A stretch of DNA of 64,000 nt from Blastococcus aggregatus (lineage in GTDB: Bacteria > Actinomycetota > Actinomycetes > Mycobacteriales > Geodermatophilaceae): assembly GCF_900221005.1 (NCBI RefSeq), contig NZ_OBQI01000002.1, positions 310,001-374,000 of the forward strand, written 5' to 3'. Within the stretch, counting starts at the first letter, position 1; each line of letters starts with the position of its first letter. The notes beneath the pieces were generated by a model that saw only the letters and a program-made list of their open reading frames with translations, searched no databases and was not told the DNA's origin. The translations under genes were made by a program, and so were the position numbers. Positions 1-12,234 of this stretch are shown in pieces.

Positions 1-32
1 ACCCGCAGGGGGACGGGCGGGGCGGCGGTCAC
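1..32 (-). CDS. hom: Homoserine dehydrogenase, N-terminal fragment (partial)
   Basis: Only the first ten codons are inside the window. A GTG at 30-32 overlaps the lysA stop (GTGA overlap), and the peptide reads [10 protein letters not shown], a plausible actinobacterial homoserine dehydrogenase N-terminus. The order argS-lysA-hom is well known in actinobacteria (Rv1292-Rv1293-Rv1294 in Mycobacterium tuberculosis). The identification rests on this context and the overlap, not on any domain. Confidence 0.5.
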   Translation of the reverse strand, partial: MTAAPPVPLR

Positions 33-1522
33 GAACGGGCTCCCGCGGCGTGCTCGGGGGCCGGCTGGTCGGGCGCCGGGGACGGCGCGGGCCTGTCTGC
101 GAGGACGGCATCGAGGGCGAACACGTCCGACAGTGTCTGCCGTCGCACGATCTCCGTCGCAACGCCGTCCCGTACCGCGACCACCGGCGGCTTGAGCAGG
201 TAGTTGTAGTTGCTCGCCATCGACCAGCAGTACGCGCCGGTGGCGGCGACCGCCAGCAGGTCGCCGGGGGCGACGTCGGAGGGCAGCCACAGGTCGCGCA
301 CGAGGATGTCGCCGCTCTCGCAGTGCTTCCCGACGACCCGGCACAGCGCCGGGGGGGCGTCGGAGGTGCGGTTGGCCAGCACGCAGGTGTAGTCGGCGTC
401 GTAGAGCGCGGTGCGGATGTTGTCGCTCATCCCGCCGTCGACCGAGACGTAGTTGCGCACCGGCGGGGTGCCCGGGCCGCCGCCGGCACCGAGGCGGACA
501 GGCTTGATCGTGCCGATCTCGTACAGCGTGACCGTGCCCGGGCCGGCGATCGCGCGACCCGGCTCGACCGCCAGTCGCGGCACCGGCAGCCCGAGTGCGG
601 CGCACTCCGCAGCGACGACGGTCCGGAGCTTCGCCGCGACGTCGCCGGGGCTGACCGGGTCGTCGTCGGCCAGGTAGGCGATGCCGAAGCCGCCGCCGAG
701 GTTCAGTTCCCCCAGCAGCTCGCCGGTCGCCTGGTGGATCTGGCCCATCAGGCCGACGACGCGGTGCGCGGCCGCCTCGAAGCCCGCGGTGTCGAAGATC
801 TGCGAGCCGATGTGGCTGTGCAGGCCGGCCAACCGCAGCGCCGGCTCGCGGATGACCCGCACCGCGGCGGTCAGGGCGTCGCCGGTGGCCAGCGAGAAGC
901 CGAACTTCTGGTCCTCGTGCGCGGTGGCGATGAACTCGTGGGTGTGCGCCTCGATGCCGACCGTGGCGCGGATGAGCACCGGCACCGGCGCCCCGCCGGC
1001 GGCGACGCGTGCGGCGGCGAGCGGCGCCAGCCGGTCGATCTCGTCGAAGGAGTCGAGCACCACGTGCCCGATCCCCGAGTCGACCGCGAGCCGCAGCTCG
1101 ACGAGCGACTTGTTGTTGCCGTGCAGCGCGATCCGCTCGGCCGGGAAGCCGGCCGCCAGCGCCAGGGCCAGCTCGTTGCCGCTGCAGGCGTCGAGGTGCA
1201 GGCCGTCCTCGGCGATCCACCGGGCCACCTGGCCGCAGAGGAACGCCTTGGAGGCGTAGTGCACGTCGGCGCCGTGGAACGCGGTCGCGAAGTCGGCCGC
1301 GCGGCTCCGGAAGTCGCCCTCGTCGAGGACGAACAGCGGCGTGCCGTGCTCGCGGGCCAGGTCGGTGACCGCGCGGCCGGCCAGGTGCAGCTCGCCGTCC
1401 ACCCGGGTGGCCGACCGCGGCCAGACGTGCGCGTCGAGGGCGCCCAGCTCCGCCGGCGGTGCGCCGGCGCCCGTCGGCTGCTGGATGCTGCCGTGCAGCG
1501 GACCGGCCGGGTGCGCTCTCAC
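29..1522 (-). CDS. lysA: Diaminopimelate decarboxylase
   Basis: PLP enzyme that decarboxylates meso-diaminopimelate to L-lysine, the last lysine step, in the cytoplasm. The 497-residue product has the fold type III signature: YASKAF with the PLP lysine near residue 92, an HIGSQ phosphate-binding stretch mid-protein, and the C-terminal HCESGD motif that supplies the active-site cysteine to the partner subunit. The GTG start overlaps the argS stop (ATGTGA), so the two are translationally coupled. An upstream in-frame start would lie inside argS. The N-terminus is somewhat longer than in E. coli, which is usual for actinobacterial LysA. Confidence 0.93.
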   Translation of the reverse strand: MRAHPAGPLHGSIQQPTGAGAPPAELGALDAHVWPRSATRVDGELHLAGRAVTDLAREHGTPLFVLDEGDFRSRAADFATAFHGADVHYASKAFLCGQVARWIAEDGLHLDACSGNELALALAAGFPAERIALHGNNKSLVELRLAVDSGIGHVVLDSFDEIDRLAPLAAARVAAGGAPVPVLIRATVGIEAHTHEFIATAHEDQKFGFSLATGDALTAAVRVIREPALRLAGLHSHIGSQIFDTAGFEAAAHRVVGLMGQIHQATGELLGELNLGGGFGIAYLADDDPVSPGDVAAKLRTVVAAECAALGLPVPRLAVEPGRAIAGPGTVTLYEIGTIKPVRLGAGGGPGTPPVRNYVSVDGGMSDNIRTALYDADYTCVLANRTSDAPPALCRVVGKHCESGDILVRDLWLPSDVAPGDLLAVAATGAYCWSMASNYNYLLKPPVVAVRDGVATEIVRRQTLSDVFALDAVLADRPAPSPAPDQPAPEHAAGARS

Positions 1523-3180
1523 ATCCGCTCCGGGGCGGTCACGCCGAGCACGTCGAGGCCGTTGCGGAGCACCGTCGCGGTGGCGGCGCACAGCCACAGG
1601 CGGGCGGTGGTCAGCGACGTCGCCTCCTCGTCACCGCGCGGCAGCACGCGACACGAGTCGTAGAAGCGGTGGTAGGTGCCGGCCAGCTCCTCGAGGTACC
1701 GGGCCACCCGGTGCGGTGCGCGCAGCTCGGCGGCGGAGGCGAGCACCCGGGGGAACTCGCCGATCGCGCGGAGCAGGTCGCTCTCCCGCGGGTGTGCCAG
1801 CGCCGCGACGTCGACGTCCGCGGCCTCGCCGAGGGGCAGGCCCAGATCGGCGGCGTTGCGCAGCAGCGAGGAGATGCGCGCGTGCGCGTACTGGACGTAG
1901 AAGACCGGGTTGTCGTTGGTCTTCCGGCTCCAGAGGTCGGCGTCGATGTCGATCTGCTGGTCCACCGAGGCGCGGGCCAGCGCGTAGCGGGCCGCATCGA
2001 TGCCGACGGCGTCGACCAGGTCGGTGAGCAGCACGAAGTTGCCCTTGCGCTTGCTCATCCGGACCGGCTCGCCGTCCTTGACCAGGTTGACCAGCTGGCC
2101 GATGAGGATCTCGAGGTGGTGCTCGGGGTCGTCGCCGGTGGCGGCCACCAGCGCCTTGTAGCGGCCGACGTAGCCGGAGTGGTCGGCGCCCAGCATGATC
2201 ACGACCCGCTCGAACCCGCGCGCGCGCTTGTCGAGGTAGTAGGCGCAGTCGGCGGCGAAGTAGGTGGGCTCCCCGCCGGCCTTCACCAGCACGCGGTCCT
2301 TGTCGTCGCCGAACGTCGTCGTCCGCAGCCAGACGGCGCCGTCGGCCTCGAAGACGTGCCCCTGCTCGCGCAGCCGGCCGACCGCCTTCTCCAGCGCTCC
2401 GGACTCGTGCAGGGTCCGCTCGGAGAAGAACCGGTCGTAGTGGACGCCGAAGCCGTCCAGGGTGCTGCGGATCTCGGCGACCATGGCGGCGACGCCCCGG
2501 TCGGCGAAGACGGTGAGCTGCTCGTCGTCGGGGAGCTCGAGCAGGCCCGGGTTCTCCGCCACGACCTGCTGCGCGACGGTCTCGACGTAGTCGCCCTGGT
2601 AGCCGTCCTCCGGCACCGGGCGGCCGTGCGCGACGGCCTGCAGGCTGCGGCCGAACCGCTCGATCTGCGCGCCGGCGTCGTTGACGTAGTACTCGCGGCT
2701 GACCTGGGCGCCGGTGGCCTCGAGCAGCCGGCCCAGGGCGTCACCGACGGCGGCCCACCGGGTCGAGCCGAGGGTGACCGGGCCGGTGGGGTTCGCGGAG
2801 ACGAACTCGAGGTTGAGCTTCTGGCCCGCGAAGGCGTCGGTGCGGCCGTAGGCAGCGCCCGCCGTCACCGCCCGCACCGCGAGGCCGCCCAGCGCACCCT
2901 TGGCCAGGGTGATGTTGAGGAAGCCGGGACCGGCGACGTCGACCGTCGCGATGCCCTCGTGCGCCCGCAGCTCCTCGGCGAGCACCTCGGCGACCTGGCG
3001 GGGCGGCCGGCCGGCGGGCTTGGCCAGCCGGAGGGCGACGTTGGTGGCGTAGTCGCCGTGCTCGGGGTTCTTGGGCCGCTCGATGACGACCTCGTCGGGC
3101 ACCTCGACGGGCAGCGCGCCGCGGTCGACGACCGCGCCCACGGCGGTACGGACGACGTCCTGCAGCTGCTCCGGTGTCAC
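1519..3180 (-). CDS. argS: Arginyl-tRNA synthetase
   Basis: Class I synthetase charging tRNA-Arg; 553 residues, a normal length. An N-terminal Arg-tRNA synthetase domain (about 1-90), catalytic Rossmann domain with the KMSKS-type sequence VRMSKRKGN, and C-terminal DALR anticodon-binding domain are visible. The HIGH position, normally NPTGPxHxGH/G, reads [13 protein letters not shown], so the first histidine is replaced by threonine (residues 136-139). The GTG start is chosen because the alignment begins there and a TACGCT hexamer (3187-3192) sits 6 nt upstream, suggesting a leaderless mRNA. It is the first gene of an argS-lysA-hom operon. Confidence 0.94.
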   Translation of the reverse strand: MTPEQLQDVVRTAVGAVVDRGALPVEVPDEVVIERPKNPEHGDYATNVALRLAKPAGRPPRQVAEVLAEELRAHEGIATVDVAGPGFLNITLAKGALGGLAVRAVTAGAAYGRTDAFAGQKLNLEFVSANPTGPVTLGSTRWAAVGDALGRLLEATGAQVSREYYVNDAGAQIERFGRSLQAVAHGRPVPEDGYQGDYVETVAQQVVAENPGLLELPDDEQLTVFADRGVAAMVAEIRSTLDGFGVHYDRFFSERTLHESGALEKAVGRLREQGHVFEADGAVWLRTTTFGDDKDRVLVKAGGEPTYFAADCAYYLDKRARGFERVVIMLGADHSGYVGRYKALVAATGDDPEHHLEILIGQLVNLVKDGEPVRMSKRKGNFVLLTDLVDAVGIDAARYALARASVDQQIDIDADLWSRKTNDNPVFYVQYAHARISSLLRNAADLGLPLGEAADVDVAALAHPRESDLLRAIGEFPRVLASAAELRAPHRVARYLEELAGTYHRFYDSCRVLPRGDEEATSLTTARLWLCAATATVLRNGLDVLGVTAPERM

Positions 3181-3301
3181 CGCACGAGCGTACTGACCGC
3201 GCCCGCGGCGCTCGCCGCCCCTGCCCGCCGGATGCAGGGAACGCCCAGGTTCGCGACCTAGACTCGCGGCCGCACCGTGCACCCGCACCAGAGGAGTGGC
3301 C

Positions 3302-4114
3302 TTGGCCAAGGACCGAAAGCCCGACGACGCCCGCCCCAGCGGCGGCGCCACCCGGTCCGGAGGCGGCAACCCCCACCGCGCCCGTCCCACCGGCAAGAGC
3401 GGCCGGACGCGCCCGCCGACACAGGTGGTGGCCAACGCGCACAAGCGCCCGTGGGCCCTGATCGCCGGGGCCGTGGCGGTGGTCGTCTTCGCGGCGGCCG
3501 TCATCACCTACGCCGTGGTGCAGGTCAACGAGGCGAACGCGGACAAGCTGGCCTCGATCGAGGAGATCTCCGGCGTCGAGGCGGCCGAGTACTCCCCCGG
3601 CCAGGACCACGTCACCACCGAGGTGGACTACACCGAGACGCCTCCGGTGGGCGGCCCGCACGACGGCAACTGGGCCGACTGCACGGGCACCGTCTACGAC
3701 GTCGACATCCGGCACGAGAACGCGGTGCACAGCTTGGAGCACGGCGCGGTCTGGATCACCTACGACCCGGAGGCGCTGTCCGACGCCGACGTCGACACGC
3801 TGGCCGACCTGGTGGACGGCGAGTCCGGCCGGATGCTGTCGCCGTACGCCGGTCTCGGGACCCCGATCAGCCTGCAGGCCTGGAACCACTCGCTGACCGT
3901 GGACAGCGCCTCCGACGAGCGGATCGAGCAGTTCGCGGACTTCATGACCTACCAGCGCTCCCCCTACGGCGACGGTGACGACCGCAACGCGCTCGCCTTC
4001 CCCGAGCCCGGCGCCTCCTGCGAGAACCCGGCGTTCGCCGCCGCGCCGCTCGTCGAGGGCGAGGTCAGCACCCCGATCGGCCCGAGCGACATGCCGACCG
4101 AGGACCAGGGCTGA
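3302..4114 (+). CDS. DUF3105 membrane-anchored protein
   Basis: 270-residue protein with a basic disordered N-terminus (1-50), one transmembrane segment at about 51-73 and an extracytoplasmic DUF3105 domain with the family's [11 protein letters not shown] and HSLEHGAVW stretches. Function of the family is unknown; conserved His and Cys residues outside the membrane make metal or redox handling possible. TTG at 3302 is preferred over GTG at 3296 because GAGGAG (3291-3296) lies 5 nt before the TTG and overlaps the GTG. A TAGACT -10-like hexamer at 3259-3264 would give a leader of about 30 nt. It is 4 nt upstream of the DUF305 gene, so the two form an operon. Confidence 0.85.
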   Translation: MAKDRKPDDARPSGGATRSGGGNPHRARPTGKSGRTRPPTQVVANAHKRPWALIAGAVAVVVFAAAVITYAVVQVNEANADKLASIEEISGVEAAEYSPGQDHVTTEVDYTETPPVGGPHDGNWADCTGTVYDVDIRHENAVHSLEHGAVWITYDPEALSDADVDTLADLVDGESGRMLSPYAGLGTPISLQAWNHSLTVDSASDERIEQFADFMTYQRSPYGDGDDRNALAFPEPGASCENPAFAAAPLVEGEVSTPIGPSDMPTEDQG

Positions 4115-4118
4115 GCAC

Positions 4119-4775
4119 ATGACGGGCCCTTCCGGAGGCCGCGCGCTGCGCACCGCCCTGCTCGCCGTCATCGGCGTGGGGCTGCTCCTGCTCGGCGGCG
4201 GCCTGGCGGTGGCGCTCGGCATCGGCGGCGGCCCGGACACGCCGTCGGCCGACTCGGTCGACGCCGGCTTCGCCCGCGACATGGGCGCGCACCACCTGCA
4301 GGGGGTGGAGATGGCGAACATGGTGGCCGAGCGCAGCACGGATCCCGAGGTCCGCCAGATCGCCTTCGACATCTCCGCCACGCAGACCAACCAGGCCGGC
4401 CGCATGCAGGGCTGGCTCGCCCTCTGGGGCGTGCCGCAGAGCGGCGGGGACACGATGGCGTGGATGTCGTCCGGCGACACCGGCGCACACGGCCACGACA
4501 TGGCCGACGGCGGCCTGATGCCGGGCATGGCGACCTCGGCGGAGCTGGCGAACCTGCGCGGGCTGACCGGCACCGCGTTCGACGTCGAGTTCCTCCGGCT
4601 GATGATCCGGCACCACCAGGGCGGGTTCGAGATGGCCGAGTACGCCGACGAGCACGCCGGCCTGCCGGCCGTGCGCAGCCTGGCCCAGGCGATCGCCGGG
4701 GCGCAGTCGGCGGAGACGCGGACGATGGCCGCGATGCTCACCGCCCGCGGTGGCACTCCCCTCCCGGCGCCCTGA
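4119..4775 (+). CDS. DUF305 family secreted/membrane protein
   Basis: 218 residues with one N-terminal transmembrane segment or signal anchor (about 11-34) and two DUF305 repeats, each with the double-histidine signature (DMGAHHLQGVEMA and MIRHHQGGFEMA). DUF305 is a ferritin-like helical family; the cyanobacterial member CopM binds copper. The methionine- and histidine-rich centre fits a metal-binding role. It follows the DUF3105 gene by 4 nt, and the pair is often seen together in actinobacteria. The metal is inferred from the family, not visible in the sequence. Confidence 0.88.
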   Translation: MTGPSGGRALRTALLAVIGVGLLLLGGGLAVALGIGGGPDTPSADSVDAGFARDMGAHHLQGVEMANMVAERSTDPEVRQIAFDISATQTNQAGRMQGWLALWGVPQSGGDTMAWMSSGDTGAHGHDMADGGLMPGMATSAELANLRGLTGTAFDVEFLRLMIRHHQGGFEMAEYADEHAGLPAVRSLAQAIAGAQSAETRTMAAMLTARGGTPLPAP

Positions 4776-4831
4776 GGCCCTCCGCCCGTCCGCTCGTCCG
4801 CGGCTGATAGGTTCTCCACCGAACGAGACGA

Positions 4832-4903
4832 GCCCCCGTAGCTCAGGGGATAGAGCACTGCCCTCCGGAGGCAGGGGCGCAGGTTCGAATCCTGCCGGGG
4901 GCA
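4832..4903 (+). tRNA. tRNA-Arg (CCG anticodon)
   Basis: A 72-nt cloverleaf: acceptor GCCCCCG pairing with CGGGGGC, D-stem GCTC/GAGC, anticodon stem CTGCC/GGCAG with loop CTCCGGA (anticodon CCG), and T-arm GCAGG TTCGAAT CCTGC. The discriminator is A and CCA is not encoded. It reads the CGG codon, frequent in this GC-rich genome. Confidence 0.96.
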
Positions 4904-4970
4904 CTCTCTCTTCCACTTCCACCGCGGGGCAGTGACGGACATCTCCTCCCGCTGCACTAGGTTCCGCGGC

Positions 4971-5867
4971 ATGGAGAGCAACGGCATCGAGAAGGCCACC
5001 GTCGGCGACATCGAGCTGGCCTACGAGACCTTCGGCGACCCGGCGGACACCCCGCTGCTGCTGGTGAGCGGGCTGGGCTCGCAGATGATCAGCTACGCCG
5101 AGGAGCTCTGCGCCGGCCTGGCCGCGCGCGGCCTGTTCGCCATCCGGTTCGACAACCGGGACGTCGGCCTGTCCACCCACCTGCACTCCGCCGGCATCCC
5201 CCGCCTCGGCGACGTCCGCCGCGGGGACCGGTCGAGCGTCCACTACGAGCTGGCCGACATGGCGGCCGATGCCGCCGGGCTGATCGAGGCCCTCGGTCTG
5301 GACTCGGCGCACCTGGTCGGGGTCTCCATGGGCGGCATGATCGCCCAGCGGGTCGCCATCACGTACCCGGAGCGGGTCCGCAGCCTCACCTCGATCATGT
5401 CCACCACCGGGGACCGGTCGGTGGGCGGCGCGTCCGAGGCGGCCCAGGGCGTCCTGTACGCACCGCCGGCACAGGACCGGGAGGGAGCGATCCAGCGCCA
5501 GCTCGAGACCTCACGGGTCATCGGCTCCCCCGGTTTCCCGCTCGACGAGGAGGCGGTTCGCGCCCGGGCCGGCCTCGCCTACGACCGGGGGCACGACCCG
5601 GCCGGGGTGGCGCGCCAGATGGCCGCCATCGTCACCAGTCCCGACCGGACCGCCGACCTCGGCCGGGTGGCCGTCCCCACCCTGGTGATCCACGGCTCGG
5701 ACGACGCCCTGGTGAACGTCTCGGGCGGCCGGGCCACCGCGGCCGCGGTCCCGGGCGCCGAGCTGGTGGTCATCGACGGCATGGGCCACGACCTGCCGCG
5801 CCCGCTGTGGCCGGAGATCACCGACCGGATCACCGCCCTGATCAGCCGCGTCGAGGGGCGGGTCTGA
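4971..5867 (+). CDS. Alpha/beta hydrolase
   Basis: 298-residue hydrolase with the oxyanion region VSGLGSQ, the nucleophile elbow GVSMGGM and a C-terminal catalytic His in GMGHDLP, with an Asp in HGSDDALV. It belongs to the broad esterase/aclacinomycin-methylesterase-like group; substrate unknown. ATG at 4971 is preferred because TAGGTT (4958-4963) lies 7 nt before it with no Shine-Dalgarno, the leaderless pattern seen throughout this window. Transcribed alone, just after tRNA-Arg. Confidence 0.85.
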   Translation: MESNGIEKATVGDIELAYETFGDPADTPLLLVSGLGSQMISYAEELCAGLAARGLFAIRFDNRDVGLSTHLHSAGIPRLGDVRRGDRSSVHYELADMAADAAGLIEALGLDSAHLVGVSMGGMIAQRVAITYPERVRSLTSIMSTTGDRSVGGASEAAQGVLYAPPAQDREGAIQRQLETSRVIGSPGFPLDEEAVRARAGLAYDRGHDPAGVARQMAAIVTSPDRTADLGRVAVPTLVIHGSDDALVNVSGGRATAAAVPGAELVVIDGMGHDLPRPLWPEITDRITALISRVEGRV

Positions 5868-5879
5868 CCGCACGAGGGC

Positions 5880-6650
5880 TCAGCTGGTGAGCATCCCGCC
5901 CTCGACCGGGATGGTCGTGCCGGTGACGTAGCCGCCGGCGTCGCTGACCAGGAAGATCAGCGCGGCGGCGAGCTCCTCGGGGTGGCCCTTGCGGCCCACG
6001 AGGATGCGGTGCATCTGCGAGTCGATGTACTCGTCGGGGTACTGCTCGGTCATCTCCGAGACGAAGAAGCCCGGGGCCAGCGCGTTCACCCGGATGCCCT
6101 TGCGTCCGGTCCACTGCTGGGCGAGGTCTCGGGTCAGGCCGATCAGGCCCGCCTTGCTCGCGGCGTAGGCGGCCTGCGGCAGCCCGGCCGTGGTCAGGCC
6201 GAGCATGCTGGAGATGTTGACGATCGAGCTGCCCGGCTGCATCACCCGCCCGCAGGCCTGGGCCATCCAGTAGCAGCCGTTGAGGTTGACGTCGATCACC
6301 GAGCGGAACTGCTCGGGGGTCTCGCGGGTCGCCGGGAACGCGGTCCCGATCCCGGCGTTGTTGACCAGGATGTCGACCCGCCCGAACTCGGCCATGGCGG
6401 CCTCGACGAGGGCCGTGCAGTCCTCCGGCACGGAGACGTCGGTGCGGACGGCGAGCGCGCGCCGTCCCGTGGCCTCCACGGCCTGAGAAGTCTCGGCCAG
6501 CCGGTCGACCCGGCGCGCACCGAGGACGACGTCGGCACCGGCCTCGGCCAGCGCCCGCGCGAACACCGCCCCCAGGCCCGAGGAGGCCCCCGTGACGACG
6601 GCGACGCGGCCGTCGAGGCGGAACATGTCCAGGATCGTCCGGTCGGTCAC
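5880..6650 (-). CDS. Short-chain dehydrogenase/reductase (glucose 1-dehydrogenase/FabG-like)
   Basis: 256-residue NAD(P)-dependent oxidoreductase. The TGASSGLG cofactor-binding motif is near residue 20, NNAG near 95, catalytic Ser in NISSML and the YAASK catalytic Tyr/Lys near 160. The end, DAGGYVTGTTIPVEGG, is typical of classical SDRs. Substrate cannot be assigned. A GTG start follows TAGGTT (6657-6662 on the minus strand) by 6 nt, so the mRNA is probably leaderless. Convergent with the upstream hydrolase gene, 12 nt apart. Confidence 0.88.
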   Translation of the reverse strand: MTDRTILDMFRLDGRVAVVTGASSGLGAVFARALAEAGADVVLGARRVDRLAETSQAVEATGRRALAVRTDVSVPEDCTALVEAAMAEFGRVDILVNNAGIGTAFPATRETPEQFRSVIDVNLNGCYWMAQACGRVMQPGSSIVNISSMLGLTTAGLPQAAYAASKAGLIGLTRDLAQQWTGRKGIRVNALAPGFFVSEMTEQYPDEYIDSQMHRILVGRKGHPEELAAALIFLVSDAGGYVTGTTIPVEGGMLTS

Positions 6651-6669
6651 CGGGCGAACCTAACCCAGC

Positions 6670-8307
<1,638 letters not shown>

Positions 8308-8338
8308 GCCGCCCAGGGTGCCATCCGCTCGCGCGGGG

Positions 8339-9412
8339 TCACTCCAGGTCGAAGGAGTCCTCGTCGTAGCCGCTCTCGTCGGGGGCGAAGTCGTCGGGGG
8401 CGAAGTCGTCGGGGGAATCGTCCGCCCGCCGCCGGCGGACCAGCCAGGGCTGCAGGTGGTCGTACCCGCGCACCGACACCCGCCGCAACGGGCGCACCCG
8501 GTACTCGGGCAGGTCGCGGATCCGCTGGGCGAGCTCCCGGTCGACGAGGAAGGTGCCGGGCCGCGCGATCGAGGTGAGCCGGCTGGCGAGGTTCACCACC
8601 GGCGAGTAGATGTCGCCGAGCCGGGTGAGCACCGCTCCGTAGGCGGCGCCGACCCGGAGCAGGGGGCGCTCGGGCGCGGTCCACGCGTCCGGCAGCGCCA
8701 GGCCGATCCCGGCGGCGTCCGCCGGGGAGGCCGCGGTGAACAGCACGCCGTCGCCGACGGTCTTCACCACCCGGCCGTGGTGGCGGGCGATGACCTCCGC
8801 GGCGATGCTCTCGAAGTCCTCGACCATCGCCCCGAGCTCCCGCCCGCCCATCCCCCGGCTGCGCGAGGTGTAGCCGACGAGATCGGCGAAGCCCACGGTC
8901 AGCTCCCGGCGGTCGCCCTGGCCCACGGCGGTGGCCAGCCGTCCGGCGTTGGCCGCCAGGTGCCGGCGCCACACGTAGTCCTGCACCTGGCGGAGCTTGG
9001 GCAGCAGCGCCCGGGCGGCCTCGACGGCGTCGTCCGGGGAGACCGCCCGCCCGCCGGGACCGGCGCTGCGGGCCAGGGAGTCGGCGAGCATGTCGGTCTG
9101 CCAGTCGGCCAGCCGGGACAGCGACTGCCCCATCGCCCGCGCGATCGAGGCCTCCGTCGCGGGGTCGACGAAGCCGGAGTCGATCAGGGTGGTGAGCACC
9201 GCCAGCGCCTCGACGTCGGCGTCGGTGAAGGCGGGGTCGTCGTCGGCTGCGTCCGGGAAGCCCAGCGCCCGCCAGAGCCGCTGCGTCCGCTCCGGCGCGA
9301 TCCCGGACATCGCGGCGACCTGCAGCCGGGTGTACCGGCGCGGACCGTCGAGCAGCAGCCGCTCCAGCGCGTCCCGGGCGTCGGTGCCGGGGGGCGGGCC
9401 GGGCTCGTCCAT
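8339..9412 (-). CDS. Class III adenylate cyclase with Rv1264-type N-terminal regulatory domain
   Basis: 357 residues. The C-terminal cyclase homology domain (about 168-330) keeps both metal aspartates (D177 in VGFADLVGYT, D221 in VGDGVLF), the adenine-selecting pair K217 and D267, and the transition-state Asn/Arg in NLASRL. The N-terminal helical region (1-150) resembles the pH-responsive autoregulatory domain of mycobacterial Rv1264. Likely makes cAMP. The extreme C-terminus carries a tandem DDFAP repeat (see findings). It begins 13 nt after the universal stress protein gene, so the two are probably co-transcribed. Confidence 0.87.
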   Translation of the reverse strand: MDEPGPPPGTDARDALERLLLDGPRRYTRLQVAAMSGIAPERTQRLWRALGFPDAADDDPAFTDADVEALAVLTTLIDSGFVDPATEASIARAMGQSLSRLADWQTDMLADSLARSAGPGGRAVSPDDAVEAARALLPKLRQVQDYVWRRHLAANAGRLATAVGQGDRRELTVGFADLVGYTSRSRGMGGRELGAMVEDFESIAAEVIARHHGRVVKTVGDGVLFTAASPADAAGIGLALPDAWTAPERPLLRVGAAYGAVLTRLGDIYSPVVNLASRLTSIARPGTFLVDRELAQRIRDLPEYRVRPLRRVSVRGYDHLQPWLVRRRRADDSPDDFAPDDFAPDESGYDEDSFDLE

Positions 9413-9425
9413 GACCAGCCCTGGC

Positions 9426-9890
9426 TCAGCCGGTGGTGTGGACGACGAGCACGTCGCACGTCGAGCGGCGGGTGGCGTCGGCCGGCACCGAGCCGAGCAG
9501 CCGGCCCTTGATCCCGTTCAGGCCGCGGTTGCCGACGACGAGCAGGTCGGCGTCCTCGCGGCGGACGACGTCGAGCAGCGCCTCCACCGGCGAGCCCTGG
9601 ACCGCGACGGTGCGCACGTCCTTCGCCCCGGCCGCCCCGGCCCGTTCGGCGGCGGTGCGCACGGTGTCCTCGGCCGGGTGCGAGCCGACGACCTGGTAGG
9701 CCTCGTCCCGCAGCACGTCCTGCGCGCGGGAGAGCTCGCGGTCGTCGGCCTCGGTCGGCAGGTAGGCGCAGGCGATCACCAGGGTCGCCCCGGTGGCACC
9801 GGCGATGGCACCCGCCCGTGCCACAGCTCGCAGGGACGACTCGGAACCGTCCGTGCCGACGACGACCGTGCGGTAGGCGCTCTCGCTCAC
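9426..9890 (-). CDS. Universal stress protein (UspA family)
   Basis: 154-residue single-domain Usp. The N-terminus YRTVVVGTDGSESS and the ATP-binding signature GNRG-(9)-GS near residues 120-134 place it in the ATP-binding subclass. GTG at 9890 is chosen because TAGAGT (9898-9903, minus strand) is 7 nt upstream and the family usually starts a few residues before the first strand. An alternative GTG at 9899 overlaps that hexamer. Operon with the adenylate cyclase gene; a Usp-cAMP link is notable because mycobacterial Usp proteins can bind cAMP. Confidence 0.88.
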   Translation of the reverse strand: MSESAYRTVVVGTDGSESSLRAVARAGAIAGATGATLVIACAYLPTEADDRELSRAQDVLRDEAYQVVGSHPAEDTVRTAAERAGAAGAKDVRTVAVQGSPVEALLDVVRREDADLLVVGNRGLNGIKGRLLGSVPADATRRSTCDVLVVHTTG

Positions 9891-9969
9891 GGCGCGCACT
9901 CTATGTGACCGTGTGCCGGGGGTCACCCGGAACCGGGGACTGCACTCGAGCGGGAGGGGACGACGCCGC

Positions 9970-11196
9970 GTGCCCGCGACGAGCACCGACGGGCCCGACG
10001 CGCGGCTGCGGCGCGCCCGGACAGCGGTCGGTGCCTGCTTCTTCGTCAACGCCGTCCTCTACGCGAACCTGGTCCCCCGCCTCCCGGAGCTCAAGGCGGA
10101 GCTCGGTCTCAGCAACACGGCGCTCGGTACCGCGCTCGCCGCCCAGCCGCTGGGCGCGCTGCTCGCCGGGCTGACCGTCGCGCCGCTGATCTCCCGCCTC
10201 GGTTCGGCGCGCGTGGCCGGCGTCGGGCTTCCGGTCCTGGCGGCGGCGATCTGGACGGCGGCGGCAGCTCCGCAGTGGGGCGTGCTCGCCGGCGCCCTGC
10301 TGGTGGCCGGCGCGGTGGACGCCGCCGTCGACGTCGCCCAGAACGCGCAGGGCTTGCGCGTCCAGCGGCGCTACGGCCGCTCGATCATCAACGCCTTCCA
10401 CGGCACCTGGAGCGTCGGCTCGCTCGCCGGCGGGCTGGTCGGGGCGGCCGCTGCCGGCCTCGGCGTCCCGCTGTCCCTCCACCTCGGGGTGGTGGCCGTG
10501 CTGTTCGGCGCCCCCGCGCTGCTCGGTGCCCGCCTGCTGCTCCCCGGCTCCGACGACGGCCCGGGGGCGACCCCCTCCCCCGGCGCGACACGGCGTCCCC
10601 GCGCGCGAGCGCGGGCCGGCGTCGGCCTCGCGGCGCTCGGCGCCCTGGCGGCCTGCGCCGTCGTCGTGGAGGACGCGGGCAGCTCCTGGAGCGCCCTCTA
10701 CCTGCGCGTCGAGCTGGACGCCGCACCGGCCGTGGCGGGGCTCGGCTTCGTCGCCCTCTCGCTGGCCATGACCCTCGGCCGGTTCACCGGCGACCGCGCC
10801 GTCGACCGCTTCGGCCGGCGCCGGGTCGTGCAGGCCGGAGGGCTCCTGTCGGCCGTCGGGCTCGGTGCGGCGCTGGCGCTGCCGTCGGTGCCCGCCACGC
10901 TGGCCGGCTTCGCGCTGGCCGGGCTGGGCGTGGCCACGCTCGTGCCGGCGGCGTACTCGGCGGCCGACGAGCTGCCCGGGCTGCGGCCGGGTCTGGGCCT
11001 CGCGCTGGTGAACGTGCTGCTGCGCATCGGCTCCCTCGTCGTCCCGCCGCTCATCGGCGTCGTCGCCGACGCGACGAGCCTGCGCGTCGCGCTGCTGGCC
11101 GTCGTCGTGGCGGGGCTGGGCACGGCGCTGCTCGCCCGGTCGCTGCCCCGCCCGGCGGTCGACGCACCTCGGCGGCACGCCACCGGGCCGGGATAG
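9970..11196 (+). CDS. Major facilitator superfamily transporter
   Basis: 408-residue integral membrane protein with about twelve hydrophobic segments and a central cytoplasmic loop rich in Pro and Arg. It resembles the YbjJ/FucP-like branch of MFS carriers (LPELKAELGLSNTALGTAL near the N-terminus). Substrate unknown. GTG at 9970 is preceded by GGGAGGGG (9952-9959). It is divergent from the Usp gene, so the two share a short control region. Confidence 0.85.
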   Translation: MPATSTDGPDARLRRARTAVGACFFVNAVLYANLVPRLPELKAELGLSNTALGTALAAQPLGALLAGLTVAPLISRLGSARVAGVGLPVLAAAIWTAAAAPQWGVLAGALLVAGAVDAAVDVAQNAQGLRVQRRYGRSIINAFHGTWSVGSLAGGLVGAAAAGLGVPLSLHLGVVAVLFGAPALLGARLLLPGSDDGPGATPSPGATRRPRARARAGVGLAALGALAACAVVVEDAGSSWSALYLRVELDAAPAVAGLGFVALSLAMTLGRFTGDRAVDRFGRRRVVQAGGLLSAVGLGAALALPSVPATLAGFALAGLGVATLVPAAYSAADELPGLRPGLGLALVNVLLRIGSLVVPPLIGVVADATSLRVALLAVVVAGLGTALLARSLPRPAVDAPRRHATGPG

Positions 11197-11259
11197 TCCT
11201 GGTCGCAGGCGTCCGGTGCGATTGGATGGGGTGCCTTCCCCGACGACGAGGAGTACGCC

Positions 11260-12230
<971 letters not shown>

Positions 12231-12234
<4 letters not shown>

